NCBI RefSeq assembly: GCF_002197755.1
Contig: NZ_NHOT01000001.1
Span: 310,001 to 374,000 of the forward strand
DNA from: Pedobacter sp. AJM
Lineage (GTDB): Bacteria > Bacteroidota > Bacteroidia > Sphingobacteriales > Sphingobacteriaceae
Direction: 5' to 3'
Length of the DNA stretch: 64,000 bases
The position numbers and the translations under genes are program-made. The notes beneath the pieces were generated by a model, which saw only the letters and a program-made list of their open reading frames with translations, did no database searches and was not told the origin of the DNA. This document shows, piece after piece, positions 37,245 through 45,592 of this stretch. Position 1 is the first letter of the stretch. The number at the start of each line of letters is the position of its first letter.

Positions 37245-38380
37245 TACCTAACCATTCTTCCTTTCCAATTGTATTTACCGCTATTCCCGGCAATGCCGAT
37301 ATAAACCATATAAAAAATATGCACAACAGTTAAAACCGGGGTGAGCAGAAGTAAGCTCCGTCTCTTTGCAAAGCCTGTAACATCCCATAAAAATAAGCTT
37401 TCCAAAATCATTTTAACCAATAACTGATAAAATGTTACGGATAAAAAATCAGCAATAAATAAACCTGTGATGAAATTGGCAAGTATACTAAGATTGAATA
37501 CCCATACAAAAACGCCTAAAATGATAATGGCTTTATTTTTATACCGGGTGCTTTTTGAAGCCCATCTTTTGCGTTGTTGCAGAAACGAATGAAGATTTTC
37601 TTTGGCATGGGTATATACGATCGCCTCGCTGTTTTTAAGAAAACCGATCTGATCAGGATATTTTGCAGCAATTTTATGAAGCAGTAATTCATCATCCCCT
37701 GAAGCCAGGTCATCAATCCCCTGAAAACCACCCACCTCATAAAAAGTCCTTTTCTCGTAAGCTAAATTCGCACCGTTGCAGGTGGATGGCTGCTTATTGC
37801 CGATGGTAGATGCACCTAAACCAATCAGATAAAGAAATTCTAAAGATTGTAAACGTTCGAAAAAGCTCTTTTCCTCAAAATAGGCCACCGGCGAGGAGAT
37901 CATTTTGTAATGATGCGTTTCATAATAATTTACAATCGTAGTCAGCCAGTTTTCCCCCATCCGGCAATCTGCATCAGTGGTAATGATGAAATCTCCCGAA
38001 CAAGTGCCTATGGCAGTCTGAATGGCTTTTTTCTTATATGAATTAAGTGCCCGGTCTTCATTTAACCTGATTAATTTTACCCCCTGACTGGCATAGCTCA
38101 TCACAATTTCTGCCGTACGATCAGTGGAATGATCATCAATAAAAATAATTTCCGTTAAATGCTTCGGGTAATGCTGGGCCACCAGATCATCAATCGTTCT
38201 GGTGATATTCTGTTCCTCATCACGGGCAGCCACAATAATCGATACCCTTGTTGAAGGAATACCTTTAGATGGATGAAAATTAACAAGTTTATGCCAGCCT
38301 CTGATAAATGTGATGACCAGAAAACCATAAACCAAGGTCAATGTAGCAGATAATAGGTTAGTGAGATTTAGAAATTCCAA
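37244..38380 (-). CDS. Family 2 glycosyltransferase, membrane-bound
   Basis: Processive-type GT2 enzyme of 378 residues. An N-terminal membrane helix (about 7-25) is followed by the catalytic domain: RVSIIVAARDEEQNI, IDDHSTDRTAEIV, TTDADCRMGENW (the DxD) and GDDELLLHKIA, then the acceptor-side QRKRWASKS. The C-terminus has three to four membrane helices. It overlaps the upstream flippase-like gene by 23 bases and touches the permease start, so the three are translationally coupled. A lipid or polysaccharide acceptor is likely. Confidence 0.88.
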   Translation of the reverse strand: MEFLNLTNLLSATLTLVYGFLVITFIRGWHKLVNFHPSKGIPSTRVSIIVAARDEEQNITRTIDDLVAQHYPKHLTEIIFIDDHSTDRTAEIVMSYASQGVKLIRLNEDRALNSYKKKAIQTAIGTCSGDFIITTDADCRMGENWLTTIVNYYETHHYKMISSPVAYFEEKSFFERLQSLEFLYLIGLGASTIGNKQPSTCNGANLAYEKRTFYEVGGFQGIDDLASGDDELLLHKIAAKYPDQIGFLKNSEAIVYTHAKENLHSFLQQRKRWASKSTRYKNKAIIILGVFVWVFNLSILANFITGLFIADFLSVTFYQLLVKMILESLFLWDVTGFAKRRSLLLLTPVLTVVHIFYMVYIGIAGNSGKYNWKGRMVR

Positions 38381-39356
38381 AAAAATTGAGTTTAAAAACG
38401 AAATATGTGCCTAATATAGCAGGAATAATAATATTTATCAGCCAAATACTGGCCGTGCAGGCAATCACTGCCACATGCTGATCAGTAATATGCTTAAATA
38501 ATTCTACCGCCGTGATGCTCCTGATTCCAACATCAAAAAGATCCAGGGAAGGTAATGCCGATTGAATAAAAAACAATAAACAGGTCATCATAATGATATC
38601 CAGGTAGTTTAAGCCAGGAATAAGCCAGGCAAAAAGAATAAAATATTGGGAACTGAAAACAACATAGCGGGCCAGGCAAAAAAGTATAACCCTAAAAAGT
38701 TCGGCTTTTCTGTACCGGCCTAAAATGCTGTAAAACTTCTTATATTTCCGGGTAAACTTAAAGGATAATAATATGCCGTTTAACCATTGGATATTGAAAT
38801 AAAAAACGATAAAAAACAGGCAAAAGACTGAAGCCAGAACAACTAGTGCCGTAAACACCAGGTGATCAATCGGCACAAACTGATAAACAAAAAAGCAGGC
38901 TGCAATGGCACCAAATACATTGGTTAATACCAGCTGACCGATATTGCCAACGGTCATGGCTACGATACCAACAATCCGTCGTTTTGGAGAAAGAAAAAAA
39001 ACACGCCCACCATATTCTCCTAACCGGTTTGGTGTAAAAATGGCCAATGTTAATCCGCAAAATACTGATTCTATCGCCCTGTAGAAGCTAATGTTTTCGA
39101 TGTGATTCATCAACCTTTTCCATTTGGCCGCTTCCAGAAACCAGTTGAGCAGCATCAGCAGTAAAACCAAACCAATGATCAGGATAATTTCTACTTGCGG
39201 AATATCTATTAAAAGTATTTTAAAATTGCGCAGGTTTTGATTGGCCACCAGTTTATGGTAAATAAACCAGAAGGCAAATACCACAATGGCCGCTTTAATC
39301 AGGATGGATAATGTTTTTTTGCTCTTGTCTGTCAAGATTATCATTTTAGTTTGCAA
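38358..39356 (-). CDS. Lysylphosphatidylglycerol synthase TM-region / flippase-like protein
   Basis: Integral membrane protein of 332 residues with about eight helices, resembling the LPG_synthase_TM (PF03706) family. Motifs: NWFLEAAKWKRLM near residue 70, FTPNRLGEYGGRVFFL near residue 115, and the C-terminal SLDLFDVGIRS. In MprF this domain flips lipids; here the soluble synthase domain is absent. With the GT2 partner it likely handles a glycolipid or lipid-linked glycan. The start lies two bases from that of ruvC on the other strand (20 with the downstream ruvC start). Confidence 0.83.
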   Translation of the reverse strand: MQTKMIILTDKSKKTLSILIKAAIVVFAFWFIYHKLVANQNLRNFKILLIDIPQVEIILIIGLVLLLMLLNWFLEAAKWKRLMNHIENISFYRAIESVFCGLTLAIFTPNRLGEYGGRVFFLSPKRRIVGIVAMTVGNIGQLVLTNVFGAIAACFFVYQFVPIDHLVFTALVVLASVFCLFFIVFYFNIQWLNGILLSFKFTRKYKKFYSILGRYRKAELFRVILFCLARYVVFSSQYFILFAWLIPGLNYLDIIMMTCLLFFIQSALPSLDLFDVGIRSITAVELFKHITDQHVAVIACTASIWLINIIIPAILGTYFVFKLNFFGISKSH

Positions 39357-39376
39357 ATATGCTTAATATTGCTGTA

Positions 39377-39964
39377 ATGTTGAATGAAAAAAAGGAACGG
39401 ATAATCATGGGCATAGACCCAGGAACGGCGGTGATGGGCTATGGTATTATTTTAGAAAAAGGCAACAAAATAGAATTGATCAGCATGGGCGTAGTCAAAA
39501 TGACGCATCTTGACGATCCTTTTCTTAAACTTCAACGTATTTTTGAAAAAACGGTTGTACTCATTGATCAATATAAACCTGATGTGCTGGCCATAGAGGC
39601 TCCGTTTTACGGCAAAAACATACAGGTGCTTTTAAAACTAGGTCGCGCACAGGGAACTGCTATTGCAGCTGCACTCTCCAGAAATATTTCGGTTACGGAA
39701 TATTCTCCACGTAAAATCAAGCAATCCATTACCGGTTCCGGAAATGCAACCAAAGAACAGGTAGCGGCCATGTTGCAGCGCCTGCTTAATTTTAAGGAAA
39801 CACCTGAATTCTTAGATGCTACGGACGGATTAGCAGTAGCTGTTTGCCATTCTTTTCAGAAAATTTCTTCATCAGGAAAATCAAAATCCTACTCGGGTTG
39901 GGAATCTTTTGTGAGCGACAATAAAACCAAGGTTAAAGGACTGGTTGTTAAGGTTAAAAAATAA
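39377..39964 (+). CDS. ruvC: Holliday junction endonuclease RuvC
   Basis: Dimeric resolvase cutting Holliday junctions. The start at 39377 gives MLNEKKERIIMGIDPGTA; an in-frame ATG at 39359 adds six residues and is less likely. The four catalytic acidic residues are in MGIDPGTA, LAIEAPFYG and the DATDGLAVAVCH segment. It is about 195 residues, usual for Bacteroidota. No ruvA or ruvB is nearby. The divergent gene starts so close that the two promoters must overlap coding sequence. Confidence 0.95.
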   Translation: MLNEKKERIIMGIDPGTAVMGYGIILEKGNKIELISMGVVKMTHLDDPFLKLQRIFEKTVVLIDQYKPDVLAIEAPFYGKNIQVLLKLGRAQGTAIAAALSRNISVTEYSPRKIKQSITGSGNATKEQVAAMLQRLLNFKETPEFLDATDGLAVAVCHSFQKISSSGKSKSYSGWESFVSDNKTKVKGLVVKVKK

Positions 39965-40008
39965 TGTTTTCTGGCTAACGATAATTTAAGTGACTAAAAA
40001 CAGAAAAC

Positions 40009-40036
40009 CGCCACTGCTTTTGATTTAACAGTGGCG
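40009..40036 (-). terminator. Hairpin between ruvC and the DUF4349 gene
   Basis: CGCCACTG pairs with CAGTGGCG around a 12-base loop. On the minus strand it is followed by GGTTTTC. It lies between the ends of two convergent genes and suits the DUF4349 gene best. Confidence 0.65.
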
Positions 40037-40052
40037 ATTAGTTTCAGCAGTT

Positions 40053-40937
40053 TTAGATTCGGTTATCGGTCAAACTACCAGATGCCTGTGTTTTAATTTT
40101 ATCTTTTCTGATGAAATACCTGATCAGGAAGAATATCGCAACTCCGGTTAAGATTAATGCCCAAATGTTAGCCAAACCAATAATAAGCTCTTTAAAGATC
40201 GTCCATCCATTGATGATCCCCATCCATAACCGATTTCCAAAGGCTGGTTTGTAATCATAAATATCATCATTAGCCACAACGGTTGTTTTAATGGTATTAT
40301 CCTGATAAAATTGAAGTGTAATGGTGCTGTACTTCACACGATTATCAATAGATAAGTTTTGTAATTTTTTATCCACATAATCATCTTTAATATTAAGGGA
40401 AGTTTCTACAGATGTACTTTTCTTGCCCGCAACCTTATTCATCTGATTTGCAGCTTCTATCCTGTTGCCTGCCTTCATTCTGTTGCCTAAATAGGCCAGA
40501 CTCTGGTCGTCCAGTTTTAAAGATTGGTTATCCACAAATACAGCCATTTTAGCAACCGTATTGGTAAAATCATCTAATTTTTCAGCTGGAACATTTGCAA
40601 CCAGATACCCTTCCGTGCGATAGGAAGTAATTTCTTTAAGGGAATCAACAGATTGTTTAACTTTTTGCGTTTCCTGAATAATACTTTCAATAGAAAATTC
40701 AGCAACTGTACCACCCTGGGCTTTAATGGTTTGACTTAACTGCTCTTTTGTGTTTTGAACGTTCTTTACGCGAAACCGCATATCAGCAGTTTTGATGATT
40801 TTAGGTTCAGCAACCGTAGCTACCGAATCAACAGCCATTATGGATTCTTTAGCTTCAACATTTTGATCGTTTTTATTGGCGTTGTTGCAGCCGAAAATAG
40901 TTAAAATAATGGCTATAGCAATTATATTCCTTTTCAT
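40053..40937 (-). CDS. DUF4349 domain-containing lipoprotein
   Basis: Membrane-associated lipoprotein of 294 residues: the signal ends at IFGC, a lipobox, then an acidic linker. The DUF4349 domain is recognised by IIKTADMRFRVKNVQNTKEQL, GGTVAEFS, GYLVANVPAEKLDDF and a coiled-coil stretch, and the chain ends in a membrane helix (ILTGVAIFFLIRYFIRK) with a basic tail. It is therefore tethered at both ends. The family is widespread and without known function. A single gene. Confidence 0.83.
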   Translation of the reverse strand: MKRNIIAIAIILTIFGCNNANKNDQNVEAKESIMAVDSVATVAEPKIIKTADMRFRVKNVQNTKEQLSQTIKAQGGTVAEFSIESIIQETQKVKQSVDSLKEITSYRTEGYLVANVPAEKLDDFTNTVAKMAVFVDNQSLKLDDQSLAYLGNRMKAGNRIEAANQMNKVAGKKSTSVETSLNIKDDYVDKKLQNLSIDNRVKYSTITLQFYQDNTIKTTVVANDDIYDYKPAFGNRLWMGIINGWTIFKELIIGLANIWALILTGVAIFFLIRYFIRKDKIKTQASGSLTDNRI

Positions 40938-41268
40938 GATTTTCTGGTTCTAATAAAGTAATCATTTTTAAATATTTGCTTCAAATGGCCATTTAAAGTT
41001 TCGACGTTTTTGGTTAGTTTATTACATCGTGTTTCCCTTTATACAAAAAATAGATTAAGGTAACCCAACTGACAAAAGCGTTTATTTCCTGATGATTTTT
41101 TGACGAAAATTCCATAAACGGAATTATTAATTTGAAATGTACAGGTGGATGGAAGCCATTGAAACCTCATTTCAGTTTCTCAAATTAATGGTTAATTCAA
41201 CCCTTTTCAACAAAAAAGCCAATCATGTATTTAACATAATTGGCTCTTGTATTTAGAGAGAAAATATT
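40938..41268. other. Gap between the DUF4349 gene and a small membrane protein gene
   Basis: About 330 bases without a credible gene. It holds the DUF4349 promoter region and, at 41217-41244, the terminator of the next gene. No repeat or other fold was noticed. Confidence 0.6.
41217..41244 (-). terminator. Hairpin terminator of the small membrane protein gene
   Basis: AGCCAAT pairs with ATTGGCT and ATG with CAT inside, and on the minus strand the stem is followed by six T residues. Confidence 0.8.
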
Positions 41269-41487
41269 TTATGCGTCTAATATTTTGAATACACCTTTAA
41301 TGGCAATGATTGCACCAATAAATAAGATAATCCATGAAACCAAAGATAAAACCCAGGAGTCGAATGCGAAACGTAAGTAAGTACCTAATATGGCAACAAG
41401 TACACCAAAAATCATTAGTTTATAAATTCCCGGCTGATTTGCCGTTTTCATACTCTCTGTATTATGTTTTAATTCGTTGTTCTCCAT
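41269..41487 (-). CDS. Small two-helix membrane protein, unknown
   Basis: A 72-residue protein from the chosen start MENNELKHNTESMKTANQPG; an upstream start at 41523 is less likely because it adds a cysteine-rich non-signal segment. Two hydrophobic helices follow (LMIFGVLVAILGTYLRF and WVLSLVSWIILFIGAIIAI) ending KGVFKILDA. I do not recognise a family. The clear terminator and good start support a real gene. Confidence 0.65.
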   Translation of the reverse strand: MENNELKHNTESMKTANQPGIYKLMIFGVLVAILGTYLRFAFDSWVLSLVSWIILFIGAIIAIKGVFKILDA

Positions 41488-41544
41488 AATGTTTATTTCT
41501 ATGATGCAGCAAAAGTAATACATATTGCTGAATAAATTATAATT

Positions 41545-42309
41545 TTAGTAACTTTTTAATCGTCCTAAACGTTGTTTTGCTTTCTCCTGATCACTTGGTT
41601 TTTCTCCCTGATACAAAGGCTTTTCCCAATCGCCATACATCGGGTTTGGGAGTACAATATATTTTATACCAAAAAGGTTTTGATTTTCATTAACCTGCTC
41701 AAATGTATTTTTGTTTTCCCGGTAGAAAATATTACTAAAATCACTCAGGTTATCACCGCATAGCATTAAGATATTATGGGTTTCAGCAATTTTCTGCCGC
41801 CTTGGCTCTTTATTGGATGTTCCTTTAGCCACCAGCAGGTGTGCATCATTGGCATATGGAAAACCAAATGCCTGAAGGTTTTTTAAGGTTGCGGCATAAT
41901 CCTTTTCATCGCGGTTACTTAAATAAAAGGTTTCGATGTTCTTAGCTGCAGCAAATTTCAGAAAGGCCAATGCCCCCGGAACGGTATCGGCACGAGCCAA
42001 ACTTGTCCATTGGGTCCAATCTGCTGCATCGTAGCTTAACCCCTTCTTAATCTCATGCCCTTGAAATGGCGAATTATCTAATACGGTTTCATCAATATCC
42101 ACAATGATACAGTTTGGCTTTTTGCTGGTATCTGCCCATAATGCTTCCTTTAATGATAATCTGGCAAAGTTGTAAGCCTGGAAACATAAAGCCCTGTATT
42201 CTCCAGAGGTTTGCTGCCAGAGCACAGCATTGGTGTAATCCCTGGCCGGAGATTGTGCGTTAGCAAAAGATGAAACAAATGTTAAAATAAGAAGGATGTA
42301 TTTTTTCAT
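41545..42309 (-). CDS. 5'-nucleotidase, e(P4)-family acid phosphatase (HAD)
   Basis: Exported class C acid phosphatase of 254 residues. The HAD motif is CIIVDIDETVLDNSPF, with SNRDEKDYAATLKNL for motif II and MLCGDNLSDF for the metal-binding motif. The YTNAVLWQQTSGEYRALCFQA segment is typical of the e(P4) subfamily. The signal peptide ends at ANAQ without a lipobox cysteine, so unlike the Haemophilus namesake it is probably not lipidated. It likely dephosphorylates nucleotides outside the inner membrane for salvage. Confidence 0.9.
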   Translation of the reverse strand: MKKYILLILTFVSSFANAQSPARDYTNAVLWQQTSGEYRALCFQAYNFARLSLKEALWADTSKKPNCIIVDIDETVLDNSPFQGHEIKKGLSYDAADWTQWTSLARADTVPGALAFLKFAAAKNIETFYLSNRDEKDYAATLKNLQAFGFPYANDAHLLVAKGTSNKEPRRQKIAETHNILMLCGDNLSDFSNIFYRENKNTFEQVNENQNLFGIKYIVLPNPMYGDWEKPLYQGEKPSDQEKAKQRLGRLKSY

Positions 42310-42495
42310 GATTCGAAATTCTCCAACAAAGATATTAACTCCTTTTTAAACGCAACACAATTACTTTAATTTAATCAGCCTAATTACCAGCCAGATACAA
42401 TAAAACAACAAATCATTTACGACTTAACTTAAACTATTCATTTCTGATTTATCAGATTTTATTATATTTAGAGACACACAAATACAAACATTAAT

Positions 42496-43191
42496 ATGAA
42501 AATTAAAAATTTACCAGGAATTGCTATGGCATTGATGTGCCTTTTTGCCTGCAAGAAAGGTGATCCGGTCATTGAATCAAAAAACCCATTAGAGTTACTT
42601 AAAGATTCAGCATCATATTCTATTAATGGGAAAACCTATATTTCTATGGGTATTGAAAAAAACTGGACTTATACAACACAATCCAATCTTAAAATTACTT
42701 CAGGCGAAAATTTTAATTATTTATTAGTTGGAGATAAGGATTCTTTATTATTTGTAAGAGAATATAGCATTAAAGCACCCTATACCAACATTGCCCTTTC
42801 ATTTATAAAAATATACAATAAAAATGAAACAGAATTTGCAAATGAAAATAATGGCGGATATCTAAATTACCCAAAAAACAAAACAGATATTTTTTCTCCT
42901 GGTTCATATAAATATTCAACTGAATTTAATAGAAGCAATTCGACCTCTGGAATCGCATTTACACTAATTAATCAACAAGGCATATATAAATCATATAGTC
43001 AATCAGATTTAGGGAAACAGCCATCTGTTACACAAATTGATCAAAAGGATTCAAAATTTGAAATTATAAGTTTAAAAAAACAAGAATCAGGATATTTACT
43101 AGAAGCTAAATTCAATCTAAACGTTTTTGATGAAAATAAAAAACTGCTAAAAATAGAAAATGGATACATGAGAGTAAGCATCCTAAAATAA
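42496..43191 (+). CDS. Lipoprotein of unknown family, low G+C
   Basis: A 231-residue lipoprotein: the signal ends at FAC followed by KKGDP. The mature chain is polar, rich in Asn, Lys, Ser and Tyr, for example SIMPL-like strands are absent but many short beta stretches are suggested (YKSYSQSDLGK, YLLEAKFNLNVF). I do not recognise a family. The base composition is visibly richer in A and T than its neighbours, and the gene sits beside an accessory ATPase, so horizontal origin is possible. A hairpin follows at 43203. Confidence 0.65.
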   Translation: MKIKNLPGIAMALMCLFACKKGDPVIESKNPLELLKDSASYSINGKTYISMGIEKNWTYTTQSNLKITSGENFNYLLVGDKDSLLFVREYSIKAPYTNIALSFIKIYNKNETEFANENNGGYLNYPKNKTDIFSPGSYKYSTEFNRSNSTSGIAFTLINQQGIYKSYSQSDLGKQPSVTQIDQKDSKFEIISLKKQESGYLLEAKFNLNVFDENKKLLKIENGYMRVSILK

Positions 43192-43202
43192 TTAAAAAAG
43201 TA

Positions 43203-43237
43203 AAGAAGCCCACTTCTATTTAAGGAGCAGGCTTCTT
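43203..43237 (+). terminator. Hairpin between the lipoprotein and ATPase genes
   Basis: AAGAAGCC pairs with GGCTTCTT across a 19-base loop, with a weak T-rich tail (ctatc). It lies between convergent genes. Confidence 0.5.
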
Positions 43238-43257
43238 CTATCGCATTGCTAAATGAA

Positions 43258-44385
43258 TTAAATCTTCAAAAAAACTCCTCTATCTGCTTTAGATAAGATC
43301 AATGCTTCCGCCTCAGGATAAGCCTGAGTAAATGTCGTTGGTATTTTATTTTTACTTTTTTCGTTCCATTTAAACTCAACGGCTAGAAATTTTGAATCCG
43401 ATTTCTCGACATAATCGATTTCCTGTTGCTGGGTGGTTCGCCAGAAAAAGCAATCTGCTTCCAATTGGTTTTGGTGTAAAAACTTCATGCGTTCGGCGAT
43501 CATATAATTTTCAAACAAGGCACCGACATCATTCCTGTTATTTAATGAATTAAAATTCCGGGTAATCGCATTGACGATTCCGGTATCATAGAAATATATT
43601 TTCTTATTCTTTTTTATCTCATTACGCACATTACCTGAAAAGGCCGGCAGGGTGAAAACAACAAAAGATTTTTCAAGCAGACTGACATATTTATCAACTG
43701 TTTTCTGATCGGCTTTAACTAATTGAGCTAATTCTGAAAAATTAACTTCACTTCCTATTTGCAAGGCCAATGCCTTCACAATTTTCTCAAAGAGCACGGG
43801 CTTTTTTACCTCTTCAAGTGCAAATAAATCTTTATATAAATAACTATCTGCTAATAATTTTAAATGTTCTTCAGCATTTTGAGGATCATTAATCACTTCG
43901 GGATAAGCTCCGTAAATCAAACGCTGTGCTATTGATCGTTCTTCAGTAATAAAATCTGTAGCACTTACTAATTCTGCATAGGAAAGCGGCAAAAGCATCA
44001 TTTCATATTTCCGTCCGGTTAAAGGCTCGTTGATTTTACCTGAAAGCTCAAAAGCAGACGAGCCTGTGGCAATCACCTGAACACCTTTAAAGCGATCTAC
44101 TATGATCTTGATTAACAATCCTACCTCATTGATCCGCTGAGCTTCATCTAAAAACAATACTTCATAATCACCAAGTATTTGTACCAGCTGGCTTGCATTG
44201 GGTTTAGCTAATGTTTCCCTAACATCTGCATCATCACCATTTAGATATAATGTTTTTTTATTTACCCTTGCTAATAATTGTTCCACAAAGGTGGTTTTTC
44301 CTGTTTGTCTTGGACCAAAAATAATAAAAGCCTTTCCTTTAAAAAGGCGAGCTATAGCATAATCAAACTGGTTTCTAACAATCAT
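43258..44385 (-). CDS. AAA (AAA_14) ATPase with DUF4143 domain
   Basis: A 375-residue P-loop protein. Walker A is IIFGPRQTGKTTF at about residues 21-33, Walker B is EVLFLDEAQR near 80, and a sensor segment TGSSAFELSGK follows. A winged-helix-like part (VNFSELAQLVKADQKTVDKY) is near residue 215. The C-terminal DUF4143 part has QQEIDYVEK and FLAVEFKWN, the Asp and Glu-x-Lys of a PD-(D/E)XK nuclease-type fold. The family is scattered among bacteria and archaea and has no settled function. A tandem 32-bp dyad array lies directly before its start, so self-regulation or target recognition is plausible. Confidence 0.88.
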   Translation of the reverse strand: MIVRNQFDYAIARLFKGKAFIIFGPRQTGKTTFVEQLLARVNKKTLYLNGDDADVRETLAKPNASQLVQILGDYEVLFLDEAQRINEVGLLIKIIVDRFKGVQVIATGSSAFELSGKINEPLTGRKYEMMLLPLSYAELVSATDFITEERSIAQRLIYGAYPEVINDPQNAEEHLKLLADSYLYKDLFALEEVKKPVLFEKIVKALALQIGSEVNFSELAQLVKADQKTVDKYVSLLEKSFVVFTLPAFSGNVRNEIKKNKKIYFYDTGIVNAITRNFNSLNNRNDVGALFENYMIAERMKFLHQNQLEADCFFWRTTQQQEIDYVEKSDSKFLAVEFKWNEKSKNKIPTTFTQAYPEAEALILSKADRGVFLKI

Positions 44386-44408
44386 AGCTTAAAAACATTA
44401 ATCAAATA

Positions 44409-44528
44409 TATAATAATTTTGGATTACAATCCAGAATAAATATAATAATTTTGGATTACAATCCAGAATAAATATAATAATTTTGGATTACAATCCAGAA
44501 TAAACATAACAATTTTGGATTAAAATAT
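44409..44528. repeat. 32-bp tandem dyad array upstream of the DUF4143 ATPase
   Basis: Three perfect 32-bp units lie at 44409-44440, 44441-44472 and 44473-44504, with a degenerate part copy to about 44528. Each unit contains the near-palindrome TTTTGGATT-AC-AATCCAGAA, two 9-base half sites agreeing at eight of nine positions. The array ends 24 bp before the ATPase start. Confidence 0.9.
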
Positions 44529-44544
44529 CATTACTTATAAAAAA

Positions 44545-44568
44545 ACCCATTTCAATTAAGAAATGGGC
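44545..44568 (-). terminator. Terminator of the ATP synthase operon
   Basis: CCCATTTC pairs with GAAATGGG around six bases; on the minus strand seven T residues follow. It lies about 50 bases past the atpG stop. Confidence 0.85.
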
Positions 44569-44617
44569 CTTGTATGATTTACATGAAGACTAAATACTTT
44601 CGACTCTAGGCTACATT

Positions 44618-45505
44618 CTATCCGTTCAATGCTGCTGCACCACTAACAATCTCAGTCAACTCAGTGGTAATGGCTGCCTGACGGGCTTGGTTATAAGAAA
44701 GTTTTAAGGCTTTCAATAATTCACCTGCATTTTCTGTTGCCTTATCCATTGAAGTCATACGTGCGCCGTGCTCAGATGCATGTGAATCTAACACGGCCTT
44801 ATATAACTGTATTTTAATAGATTTTGGAATCAATTGCTCAACAATATCTTCCTGGGATGGTTCAAGAATATAATCAACATTAGAAGCCTTTGTATCTATT
44901 TTGACAGCTTCTTCTGCTTTTGGTAATGGTAATAACTGTTCAGTGGTAATAAATTGAACAGCCGCGTTTCTGAAACGGTTGTAAACCACTTCCACCTTAT
45001 CAAAATCACCTTTGATAAAACCAGCCATAATGGCATCAGTAATCTTGGTTACATTTTCAAAAGTTAAAGCAGCGTATACTTCATTATTGTTTCCAATCAC
45101 ATTGTATTTACGTTTTTCGTAAAAATCCTGTGTTTTCTTACCGATAGAAATAATACTTACATTACCATTCTTCAACTGCTCGCTATATTTCTCGGCAATT
45201 AAATTATTGGCCGCTTTAATCACGTTCATGTTGAAAGCACCAGCTAAACCACGGTTAGAGGATACAGTTACAATTAAAACCTTATTGGGCTCACGTTCCT
45301 GAATAAAAGGTGATGAAGACCCTTCTAAACTTGCTGAAAGATTTTCTAAAATCTCTTTCAGTTTAGTTGCATAAGGACGTAAAGCGATAATTGCATTGGT
45401 AGCACGCTTCAACTTTGCAGCGGAAACCATTTTCATAGCTTTCGTGATCTGCTGGGTTGATTGTACCGATGCAATCCGGTTTCTTACTTCTTTTAAATTA
45501 GCCAT
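44618..45505 (-). CDS. atpG: ATP synthase gamma subunit
   Basis: Central rotor stalk of F1. It is 295 residues. The N-terminal coiled helix NLKEVRNRIASVQSTQQITKA and the C-terminal MTSMDKATENAGELLKAL and ARQAAITTELTEIVSGAAAL are diagnostic. It is the last gene of the operon and is separated from atpA by a heptad hairpin. Confidence 0.97.
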   Translation of the reverse strand: MANLKEVRNRIASVQSTQQITKAMKMVSAAKLKRATNAIIALRPYATKLKEILENLSASLEGSSSPFIQEREPNKVLIVTVSSNRGLAGAFNMNVIKAANNLIAEKYSEQLKNGNVSIISIGKKTQDFYEKRKYNVIGNNNEVYAALTFENVTKITDAIMAGFIKGDFDKVEVVYNRFRNAAVQFITTEQLLPLPKAEEAVKIDTKASNVDYILEPSQEDIVEQLIPKSIKIQLYKAVLDSHASEHGARMTSMDKATENAGELLKALKLSYNQARQAAITTELTEIVSGAAALNG

Positions 45506-45518
45506 TCTTTATTTAGAT

Positions 45519-45586
45519 GTGAGAGGTGAGATATAAGATATGAGACGTTTCTGGCCCAATCTCACATCTCAAATCTCATGTCTCAA
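45519..45586. repeat. Heptad hairpin, word NTGAGAT (atpG/atpA gap)
   Basis: Left arm words at 45519-45546: GTGAGAG, GTGAGAT, ATAAGAT, ATGAGAC. Right arm at 45559-45586: ATCTCAC, ATCTCAA, ATCTCAT, GTCTCAA. Four heptads in each arm around a 12-base loop; this almost fills the gap. Confidence 0.85.
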
Positions 45587-45592
45587 ACCCTA

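Noticed and set aside
44409..44528. CRISPR array
   Set aside because: The 32-bp units abut without variable spacers, so this is a simple tandem repeat.
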